The notes beneath the pieces are model-generated. The model worked only from the letters and a program-made list of their open reading frames with translations. It was not told the DNA's origin and made no database searches. 26,840 bases of DNA. Source: Bacillota bacterium. Its GTDB lineage: Bacteria; Bacillota; Clostridia; Christensenellales; CAG-138. The DNA is taken from NCBI GenBank assembly GCA_023416895.1, contig JAEZGQ010000014.1, forward strand, positions 1-26,840. Direction: 5' to 3'. Shown here one piece after another: positions 1 through 5,264 of the stretch; positions within the stretch are counted from its first letter, which is position 1, and every line of letters starts with the position of its first letter. The position numbers and the translations under genes were made by a program.

Positions 1-651
1 GCGGCAGACAACCTCACCATCGTAAAGGCGCTCAAGGCCGTCGGGCGCGAGGTGCTGTTTGCGGCGCTCGTCCCGGACGAAGCCGTAAAATGGCTGGCGC
101 AGCGCGGCAAAAAGCTCGGCTCCCCCATTTCTGAAAAAAACGCCCATTACCTTGTGAACCTGACGGGTACGGATATGACGGTTCTTGCCGGTGAATTCGA
201 AAAAGCCGCCGGTTTTGCGGGCGAAGGCAACGAGGTGACCCGTGCGGCGATCGACGCCGTGGTAACGCCGAGCCTTGAAAGCGATACGTTTCGCATCATC
301 AACCTGCTTGCCGACGGACGCAAGGAGGAAGGCTTCGCAGCCTTAAAGCGGCTTTTGGAAAGCGGTTCGAGCACAATGGGCCTTGCTACGCTCTTTTCTA
401 GGCGCATGCAAACGATTTTGAAGGCGCGAATGCTCATTGACCGTGGCGTAAAGCGCGCTGACGCTGCAAAGGCGCTCGCTCTGCCCCCCGCTTCCGCGCA
501 GCGCAATTACGACTTTGCTTCACGCTTCCCTTATGCAAAGATCGCGCACATCGCCAAGGCGTTTTCGGATGTTGGCTTTTTGAACAACTCCGGTGCCATG
601 CGCGACACGCAGGCACTCGAACTCGCGTTTTTCCAATACTTTGTTCAGTAG
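1..651 (+). CDS. holA: DNA polymerase III delta subunit, C-terminal part (5' end outside window)
   Basis: The reading frame is open to the left edge, so this is the last 216 residues of a protein whose start lies outside. HolA is the clamp-loader subunit that opens the beta sliding clamp during replication. The visible part fits domains II-III of the family: a segment NLTGTDMTVLAGEFEKAA, then a helical repeat region RIINLLADGRKEEGFAALKRLL, then a helical C-terminus ending AFFQYFVQ. No ATPase motif is expected in this subunit. Context supports the call, because holA followed by rpsT (opposite strand), gpr and spoIIP is an order known in Bacillus. Here about 1.8 kb of other genes intervene. No terminator is visible between this gene and the next one 28 bases downstream, so read-through is likely. 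Confidence 0.88.
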   Translation, partial: AADNLTIVKALKAVGREVLFAALVPDEAVKWLAQRGKKLGSPISEKNAHYLVNLTGTDMTVLAGEFEKAAGFAGEGNEVTRAAIDAVVTPSLESDTFRIINLLADGRKEEGFAALKRLLESGSSTMGLATLFSRRMQTILKARMLIDRGVKRADAAKALALPPASAQRNYDFASRFPYAKIAHIAKAFSDVGFLNNSGAMRDTQALELAFFQYFVQ

Positions 652-679
652 TTATAGAATTGTGGAAAAGGAGCATGCC

Positions 680-931
680 ATGCTTGAATTCAAATACGAC
701 ACGCAGCTTTTGATCGAAGGAAAAAATCTCTCCGAAGATGCCGTAAACGACTACATCACAGCCAACATCGAAGGCGACTGCCTGCTTGCCGTGGGCGACG
801 AAAGCCTAGTGAAAATTCACTTCCACACCAACACGCCGTGGAAGGTGCTTGAATATTGCGCCTCCCTGGGTGATATTTTCGATATCGTGGTAGAAAACAT
901 GGATCGTCAGGAAAACGGGCTGCACGGGTAA
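680..931 (+). CDS. Free-standing FakA/YloV-type C-terminal domain protein (83 aa; 'kinase to dihydroxyacetone kinase' class)
   Basis: This is a small protein resembling the last domain of FakA/YloV, the DAK2-containing fatty-acid kinase. The match is in the GDCLLAVGDESLVKIHFHTN segment (about residues 32-51), followed by P-x-x-VLEYCASLGDIFDI and VENM near the end. In FakA this region belongs to the C-terminal part of the enzyme. Here it stands alone with no DhaL kinase domain, so it cannot be a kinase by itself. The ATG at 680 is preceded by GGAAAAGGAG with suitable spacing. An in-frame ATG upstream at 593 lies inside holA and has no ribosome site. The last 12 residues, ENMDRQENGLHG, recur almost unchanged in a tiny ORF at 1650-1730. 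Function is unknown; binding a small ligand or a partner kinase is a guess. Confidence 0.75.
   Translation: MLEFKYDTQLLIEGKNLSEDAVNDYITANIEGDCLLAVGDESLVKIHFHTNTPWKVLEYCASLGDIFDIVVENMDRQENGLHG
893..931 (+). repeat. Copy 1 of a 39-base duplicated coding tail
   Basis: These 39 bases end the FakA-like small gene and match 1692-1730 at 34 of 39 positions. Four of the five differences are third-position synonymous changes (CGT/CGG, GAA/GAG, GGG/GGT, CTG/CTA) and one changes Asp to Tyr. Both copies end at the stop codon. Confidence 0.85.
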
Positions 932-961
932 GCATAGTGCGCCAAGCCAAAGGGGGCATTT

Positions 962-1630
962 ATGGAAATCAAGCCTGCAAAGCAGCTGCTTTCCCCGCTT
1001 GGAAGTCTCCTGCTTTTTTTTACCGGTTATTTCGTGATTTGGTATTTGGCTAACAGCTTTTTGGTTCGTGTTGTGCAGGGATATGGCGCCAGCCTTATCA
1101 TGACTGCCACAGTGGTGCTTTTCACGCTCTTGCTTTGCCGATTGGGGCGCATCCCCCTACGCGAGTTCGGTTTAAGAAAGGAGCGTATCGGCTTACAGCT
1201 TATTTACGGATCGTGTTTGGCGGCTGGGCTGCTTGTTATTTTTATCGGTGGAGCCACTCTAATTGGTGCTGCGCCGCATGAATACTTAGGAGCCGCCACT
1301 CCAAACGAACCGATGCTTTTCATCAACCTCCTCTATTACATTTTTATCATCGGCACCACGGAGGAGTTTATTTTTCGCGGTTATATGCTGCGCATTTTAA
1401 GCGACCTTACAAAGTCTCCCGTTTGGGGCGTCATTCTTTCCTCGCTTATCTTTGGAAGTGCACATTATTTGGGCAGCGGTAGCCTACTTCAGGTATTTTT
1501 CACGTTTCTTATAGGGCTTGCGCTTGCTTTTCCAAAGCAGTACCTTAAGCACTGCACCCTTCTCTCCGTAATCATCGCCCACGGCCTTTACAATGTGGCT
1601 TTGGAATTCATTCGCTGGTTTTACTGTTAA
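962..1630 (+). CDS. CPBP-family (Abi/CAAX-type) intramembrane metalloprotease
   Basis: A 222-residue, very hydrophobic membrane protein of the CPBP family (type II CAAX prenyl protease / bacteriocin-processing or self-immunity relatives). The expected motifs are present in order: EE at 134-135 with R139 (EEFIFRG), H168 in FGSAHYLG, and H207/N211 in HGLYN. These form the likely glutamate-histidine metal site within the membrane. Hydrophobic segments are near residues 10-35, 45-60, 80-103, 117-131, 153-170 and 176-190. The start follows AGGGGG at about 8 bases. The gene is visibly more A/T-rich than holA or gpr and sits in an accessory patch, consistent with acquisition. No bacteriocin or prenylated substrate gene is adjacent, so the substrate is unknown. 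Confidence 0.87.
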   Translation: MEIKPAKQLLSPLGSLLLFFTGYFVIWYLANSFLVRVVQGYGASLIMTATVVLFTLLLCRLGRIPLREFGLRKERIGLQLIYGSCLAAGLLVIFIGGATLIGAAPHEYLGAATPNEPMLFINLLYYIFIIGTTEEFIFRGYMLRILSDLTKSPVWGVILSSLIFGSAHYLGSGSLLQVFFTFLIGLALAFPKQYLKHCTLLSVIIAHGLYNVALEFIRWFYC

Positions 1631-1649
1631 ACACAAAGGATAAATCTCG

Positions 1650-1730
1650 TTGCCTAAAGCACTCCAGCCGCCTGATGCCGAAGAAATATCGGAAAACATG
1701 TATCGGCAGGAGAACGGTCTACACGGGTAA
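1650..1730 (+). CDS. 26-codon ORF with duplicated C-terminal peptide (small protein or gene remnant)
   Basis: A TTG at 1650 lies 9 bases after AAAGGA and opens a 26-residue frame that ends NMYRQENGLHG. That ending matches the last residues of the FakA-like small protein at 680-931. The N-terminal half (PKALQPPDAEEIS) has no counterpart there. Most differences between the two tails are synonymous, so the copy diverged while coding was preserved, or the shared ancestor did. It could be a real microprotein, the 3' remnant of a second copy broken by insertion of the protease gene, or the trace of a duplication. The next gene starts 12 bases later. Translation is unproven. Confidence 0.35.
   Translation: MPKALQPPDAEEISENMYRQENGLHG
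1692..1730 (+). repeat. Copy 2 of the 39-base duplicated coding tail
   Basis: Direct repeat partner of 893-931 (34/39 identical), ending at the TAA of the 26-codon ORF. The two copies bracket the CPBP protease gene. Confidence 0.85.
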
Positions 1731-1742
1731 GAAAGGGATAAT

Positions 1743-2279
1743 TTGGCACAGTTAGAATATCGAAACCTTGACATAAGCAAAATCAACCGCGAGCTTTTCG
1801 CCCGTTTTGAGCGCCGCCAAGCTGTAACAAGGTGCTGGCGAAAGATTGACGGCGAATGGATTTTAAAAGAAATCAACTTCGTTGATGAATGGAATGAAGA
1901 TGAATATTCTGAATTGATCACCCGTCTCAAAAGCATAGCTCTTGAAGGCGGGTTTGTGTTTGGTGCATTTTCTGACGGCTTTTTGAAAGGTCTTGTTAGC
2001 GTAACGCCAAACCTTTTTGGAAACCATCGGCAATACCTCGACCTATCGGAGCTACACGTATCAGAAGATATGCGAAATTTGGGCATCGGCAAACGGTTGT
2101 TTCTCGAAGCTGCCGCTTGGTCCAAGAAACATGGCGCAAAAAAGCTTTATATCTCGGCGCACTCCTCTGAGGAAAGCCAAGCTTTTTACCGTGCGGTAGG
2201 CTGTGTTGAGGCGCTTGAGTACGATGCCGCACACGTCGAAAAAGAACCGTGCGACTGTCAAATGGAATATGTTTTATAG
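1743..2279 (+). CDS. GNAT-family N-acetyltransferase
   Basis: A 178-residue cytoplasmic GNAT acetyltransferase, which transfers acetyl from acetyl-CoA to an amine. The acetyl-CoA pyrophosphate loop is R111-NLGIG-K117, preceded by the beta-4 strand LSELHVSEDM. The C-terminal SSEESQAFYRAVGC segment (about 141-154) is the usual motif-B helix with the conserved Y before the last strand. Residues 1-60 are less typical and probably shape substrate choice. The start is TTG at 1743, behind GAAAGGG. The substrate cannot be read from the sequence; a small molecule or antibiotic-like amine is as likely as a protein. It is the last gene of the A/T-richer patch and is followed by a hairpin terminator about 40 bases downstream. 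Confidence 0.86.
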   Translation: MAQLEYRNLDISKINRELFARFERRQAVTRCWRKIDGEWILKEINFVDEWNEDEYSELITRLKSIALEGGFVFGAFSDGFLKGLVSVTPNLFGNHRQYLDLSELHVSEDMRNLGIGKRLFLEAAAWSKKHGAKKLYISAHSSEESQAFYRAVGCVEALEYDAAHVEKEPCDCQMEYVL

Positions 2280-2321
2280 CGGATAGAAATGTCGCGCATG
2301 GATGTTAGATAAGGTCTGTAC

Positions 2322-2350
2322 AAAATAGGCACAATGCCTATTTTTGTGCT
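2322..2350 (+). terminator. Rho-independent terminator after the GNAT gene
   Basis: A perfect 10-bp stem AAAATAGGCA / TGCCTATTTT with a 3-base CAA loop, running into a T-rich stretch. It closes the holA-to-GNAT transcription unit. The A-tract on the left makes it potentially bidirectional. Confidence 0.8.
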
Positions 2351-2363
2351 AAAAACGCCTTAA

Positions 2364-2389
2364 CGCAAAGAAACCAACCTTACGGCTGG
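2364..2389 (-). terminator. Terminator downstream of rpsT (reverse strand)
   Basis: On the reverse strand CCAGCC-GTAA-GGTTGG forms a 6-bp stem (one G-T pair) closed by a GNRA-type loop, followed by TTTCTTTG. It lies about 40 bases past the rpsT stop. Confidence 0.6.
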
Positions 2390-2427
2390 CTCTCTACAAA
2401 AACCGATGTTGCGCTAAAAAAGCTCCG

Positions 2428-2688
2428 TTATTTGGCGGCGAGCTTTTTGGCGAGTTGCGCCTTTTTGCGGTTCGCCGCGTTTTTATGGATAACGCCCTTT
2501 GCGGCAGCCTTGTCCACGGTGCTCACGGTCTGCACGAACGCCTTTTCGGCGGCGGCCTTATCGCCGTTTGCAACTACGGCATCAAAGCTCTTGACGGACG
2601 TTTTAACCTGCGAAGAGATCATACGATTGCGAAGATTCTTTTTTGCGGTAATACCCACGCGCTTTAAAGCGGACTTGTGGTTTGCCAA
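2428..2688 (-). CDS. rpsT: 30S ribosomal protein S20
   Basis: An 86-residue, strongly basic helical protein beginning MANHKSALKR, the signature N-terminus of bacterial S20, and ending in alanine/lysine-rich helices (KKAQLAKKLAAK). S20 binds 16S rRNA and helps 30S assembly. Length is normal. The start codon is TTG, placed 9 bases after AGGGAG; no ATG gives the family N-terminus. A UUG start in rpsT is also known in Escherichia coli, where it goes with translational feedback by S20. The gene is monocistronic, with its own near-consensus promoter at 2727-2755 and a terminator at 2364-2389. It is divergent from gpr. Confidence 0.97.
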   Translation of the reverse strand: MANHKSALKRVGITAKKNLRNRMISSQVKTSVKSFDAVVANGDKAAAEKAFVQTVSTVDKAAAKGVIHKNAANRKKAQLAKKLAAK

Positions 2689-2726
2689 AACAATTCACTC
2701 CCTGTCTTTTTAATCGAACATTGTGC

Positions 2727-2755
2727 ATTATAGCATGGAAAAATGCGCATTGCAA
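2727..2755 (-). promoter_or_regulatory. Sigma-A promoter of rpsT
   Basis: On the reverse strand the -35 box is TTGCAA (2750-2755) and the -10 box is TATAAT (2727-2732), with exactly 17 bases between. Transcription would start near 2720, giving a leader of about 30 bases. Confidence 0.85.
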
Positions 2756-2785
2756 GCATAATCCCGCGAAACACAGAGCATTTTT
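2756..2785 (+). promoter_or_regulatory. Candidate sporulation (sigma-G/F-like) promoter for gpr
   Basis: GCATA at 2756-2760 matches the -35 box of forespore sigma factors. CATTTTT at 2779-2785, 18 bases on, matches the sigma-G -10 pattern CATnnTA except in the last base. gpr is forespore-expressed in Bacillus. The match is short and could be chance. Confidence 0.3.
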
Positions 2786-2857
2786 TACAAATAGCACGCC
2801 CACCTTGCGGCAATACTAGTTTTACGGAATTTTCAACGAATTGTCAAGGAGATTTTT

Positions 2858-3781
2858 ATGCCGAACAACATTTATACAGACCTTGCAATGGAGGCGCGCG
2901 AGCTTCACCCTGAACTGCAAGGCGTAGTGGAGGAAAACGACGAGCGCCCGGGCATTGCAATTTCTCGTATCAAGGTGGAGACCGAAGCGGCTGCGAAGGA
3001 AATCGGCAAACAAATTGGCACCTATGTTACGCTTGACGCGCCCGATCTCGGCTGTCGGCCGCTCGACCTTTTTGAAGAACTGTCGAAAGCCCTTGGCGAC
3101 GAGCTAAAAGCCATGCTCAAGGATTTGAAAAAAGACGCTACGGTGCTTGTGGTTGGGCTTGGCAACCGCTCCATCACGCCGGATTCCCTCGGCCCTGCCG
3201 TAGCGGAGCTTGTGTTTGTGACGCGCCACATCACCGAATTCTTGCCGGACGCACTCCCCGGCCCTGTGCGTTCGGTATGCTCCGCCGCGCCCGGCGTGCT
3301 CGGCGTGACCGGCATTGAAACCATGGAGGTGGTGCGCGGCATCACCGAGCATGTAAAGCCCGATCTTATCATTGCCATCGACTCGCTTGCGTCGCGCCGC
3401 GCCGCACGCATCAGCACCACACTTCAAATAACGGATGCGGGCATTAGCCCCGGCAGCGGCGTTGGCAACGCGCGCGCCGGCCTTAACAAGGAAACCTTTG
3501 GCGTGCCCGTGATCGCCATCGGCGTGCCGCTCGTGGTTTACGCCTCCACCATTTCGCAGGATACCATAAGCCTCATCGCCGACGAAACCGGGCTTCACCG
3601 CGACGAGGAACGATTAAAGGAGCTTGCCGAAAAGGTCATCAGCGAAAAAATCGGCACGCTCATCGTTACGCCAAAGGACATCGACATCATCGTAAAGGAT
3701 ATGGCACGCATCCTTGCGGACGGCATCAACCTTGCGCTGTTCGATGCCTCTTACGACGAGATCCGCATGCTCGTTGCATAA
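2858..3781 (+). CDS. gpr: Germination protease GPR (spore protease, family A25)
   Basis: GPR degrades the small acid-soluble DNA-protecting proteins when spores germinate. It is made in the forespore as a zymogen that removes its own short propeptide. The 307-residue product shows the expected prosequence junction region (YTDLAMEARELHPE, about 6-19), the GLGN-x5-PDSLGP motif at 100-113 with D109, and AIDSLASR with D175. These two acidic residues correspond to those considered catalytic in the Bacillus enzyme. Length is slightly short for the family (Bacillus forms are about 370), so peripheral loops are trimmed. AAGGAG precedes the ATG. spoIIP follows 44 bases later with no terminator between, the same pair as in Bacillus, so they are probably co-transcribed. 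Confidence 0.96.
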   Translation: MPNNIYTDLAMEARELHPELQGVVEENDERPGIAISRIKVETEAAAKEIGKQIGTYVTLDAPDLGCRPLDLFEELSKALGDELKAMLKDLKKDATVLVVGLGNRSITPDSLGPAVAELVFVTRHITEFLPDALPGPVRSVCSAAPGVLGVTGIETMEVVRGITEHVKPDLIIAIDSLASRRAARISTTLQITDAGISPGSGVGNARAGLNKETFGVPVIAIGVPLVVYASTISQDTISLIADETGLHRDEERLKELAEKVISEKIGTLIVTPKDIDIIVKDMARILADGINLALFDASYDEIRMLVA

Positions 3782-3825
3782 CCCCTCGCCCTCTTACATA
3801 CCTATGATGCAGGAGGGCTTGTCAT

Positions 3826-4893
3826 ATGAAAAAAGGGCATTTACGGCGAAAAGGCAAGAATATGCCGGCCATCCTTCAAGGTCGTGGCGCGCGCATCGCG
3901 TCCGTTGCTGCAATCGCTCTGCTCGCGTTTTTCCTGCTGCTGCAAAGCACACTCTACTGGGGCGGCAACACGCAGGCGGGGCGCGAGCTTTTGTCGTTCC
4001 AGCTTCCGTTTTTGTATGGCGTACCAAGCGACGCGGCGCTTCCCGAAGACGAAGCGGAGCATGATGCTACGCAGAGCAACGACGCGCAAGTCCCCATTGA
4101 AGTGGAACTGACCGACTTTGATGAGGGCGTGAGCGATGAGATTCGCCTCGAGCTTTTGAACGTTTCTACACCCGAAACCATCAGCCTTTCGGGTACGGAA
4201 CCGCGCGTGCTCATTTACCACACGCATACCACCGAGGCGTATACGCCAACACAGAAATATCCTTACGTAGCCTGCGGCGAATGGCGCACCCGCCAGAATG
4301 ACCGCAACGTGGTTGCACTCGGCGAAAAGCTCACGCAGCTTCTGTCACAAAAATACGGCATTGCGACTTTGCACGACACGACGGACCACGAACCGCCTAG
4401 GTTGAATACCGCCTACGAGCGCTCGCTTGTTACCATGCTAAAATACAAAGAGCAATACCCCTCGCTCACCATGTTCATTGACATTCACCGCGATGCTTAC
4501 GGTTCAAGCGCTTCAGGCGGGAAGGATTATGTGGTCATCGACGGCAAAGAGGTTGCGCGGATGATGTTTGTTGTGGGCACGGGAGAAGGCGCCACCGGCA
4601 CCGGTTACGACGAAATGCCGGACTTTGCCTCCAACTACGCGCTCGCCAAAAAAATCAGCGAGCGGCTGGCGCAATTTGATTCGCGCCTTGTACGTGAAAT
4701 ACGCGTAAAGAAAGGCCGCTACAACCAACATGTGTCAAGCCAATGCTTGCTGGTTGAAATCGGCCACAACGCCAACACCTTCGAGCAGGCGCAAAACGCC
4801 GTTGACTATCTCGCGCAAGCCATTGCAGACGTTGCGGGCGTAGAATACGAACAGGCGGACTCGGTGCAGACCATTTACCAGTTCACACCCTAG
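3826..4893 (+). CDS. spoIIP: Stage II sporulation protein P (peptidoglycan hydrolase)
   Basis: SpoIIP is a membrane-anchored amidase/endopeptidase that, with SpoIID and SpoIIM, degrades septal peptidoglycan during engulfment. The 355-residue product has a basic N-terminus, one membrane segment (about 24-44), a low-complexity acidic linker (72-105) and a C-terminal catalytic domain. Metal or catalytic residues visible are H132-x-H134 and E137 in YHTHTTEAY, H221 in IDIHRDA, and E311/H314 in VEIGHNAN. The ATG at 3826 follows AGGAGGG at 8 bases. It is probably the second gene of the gpr unit, ended by the hairpin at 5033-5060. The presence of gpr and spoIIP together is the best evidence that the organism sporulates. 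Confidence 0.95.
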   Translation: MKKGHLRRKGKNMPAILQGRGARIASVAAIALLAFFLLLQSTLYWGGNTQAGRELLSFQLPFLYGVPSDAALPEDEAEHDATQSNDAQVPIEVELTDFDEGVSDEIRLELLNVSTPETISLSGTEPRVLIYHTHTTEAYTPTQKYPYVACGEWRTRQNDRNVVALGEKLTQLLSQKYGIATLHDTTDHEPPRLNTAYERSLVTMLKYKEQYPSLTMFIDIHRDAYGSSASGGKDYVVIDGKEVARMMFVVGTGEGATGTGYDEMPDFASNYALAKKISERLAQFDSRLVREIRVKKGRYNQHVSSQCLLVEIGHNANTFEQAQNAVDYLAQAIADVAGVEYEQADSVQTIYQFTP

Positions 4894-5032
4894 CACCTTT
4901 GAAACGCAAAAAATACTTGGTAACGTTGCTTACCGGTAATTGAAAAGCCACTTTTTGTAAACCTTTTTGGGGTTCGGGGCCAAAGCCGCGGATTCTAATT
5001 TCGCGGGCGGGGGCATGCACGTCGCTCGCGTT

Positions 5033-5060
5033 AAGCCTTGCATCGCAAGGCTTTCTTTTC
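5033..5060 (+). terminator. Terminator of the gpr-spoIIP unit
   Basis: A perfect 9-bp stem AAGCCTTGC / GCAAGGCTT with loop ATC, followed by TCTTTTC. It lies about 140 bases after spoIIP. Confidence 0.75.
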
Positions 5061-5128
5061 AGGAAACGCAGCCCTCAGCGGGAGACGCTTCAGACACTTG
5101 GCCTGCGGGCCATCACAGGCGCTTCCTG
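5060..5128. other. Predicted branched RNA-like fold
   Basis: Outer arms 5060-5069 and 5119-5128 pair over 10 positions with one mismatch (CAGGAAACGC / GCGCTTCCTG). Inside is a 5-bp stem TGGCC-TGCG-GGCCA (5099-5112). Alternative pairings are possible. It sits directly after the terminator and may be part of a dispersed element or a structured RNA. Confidence 0.35.
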
Positions 5129-5136
5129 CAATTCTC

Positions 5137-5161
5137 AAAAAGTGACACAAGGCACTTTTTT
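5137..5161. terminator. A/T hairpin, terminator-like in both directions
   Basis: AAAAAGTG / CACTTTTT with an 8-base loop ACACAAGG, followed by T. A partial echo, GACACTTT, follows at once. On either strand the stem is A-rich then T-rich. Confidence 0.45.
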
Positions 5162-5174
5162 GACACTTTAAAAA

Positions 5175-5216
5175 GCCGCCGCCCCATGCGCATTATGCCT
5201 TGGCGCGGCGGCCTTT
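5175..5216 (+). terminator. G/C-rich hairpin terminator upstream of the alpha-galactosidase gene
   Basis: GCCGCCGC (5175-5182) pairs perfectly with GCGGCGGC (5205-5212) across a 22-base loop. It is preceded by AAAAA and followed by CTTT. The T-run is short, so it is weaker than the others. It ends about 50 bases before the next start. Confidence 0.5.
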
Positions 5217-5264
5217 GCATGGTAAACTTTAGGAAATATCAATCATCGTTTGTTGGAGGCGCTC

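Larger units (their letters stand above)
4894..5264. other. 371-base gene-free region with several hairpins
   Basis: No credible gene. An open frame on the + strand from about 4967 runs through it into the alpha-galactosidase gene, but it has no ribosome site, is rich in Arg/His/Gly and crosses all the hairpins, so I reject it. The stretch holds, in order, GGTAA/TTACC near 4918, a terminator at 5033-5060, a branched fold at 5060-5128, an A/T hairpin at 5137-5161 and a G/C-rich terminator at 5175-5216. No strong promoter for the following gene was found. A weak candidate -10 (TATCAA) lies at 5237-5242. Confidence 0.6.

Noticed and set aside
962..2279. Transposon or insertion sequence as the vehicle of the accessory genes
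   Set aside because: No transposase, terminal inverted repeats or target duplication; the only repeat is the 39-base coding tail, and only one copy lies outside the gene block.
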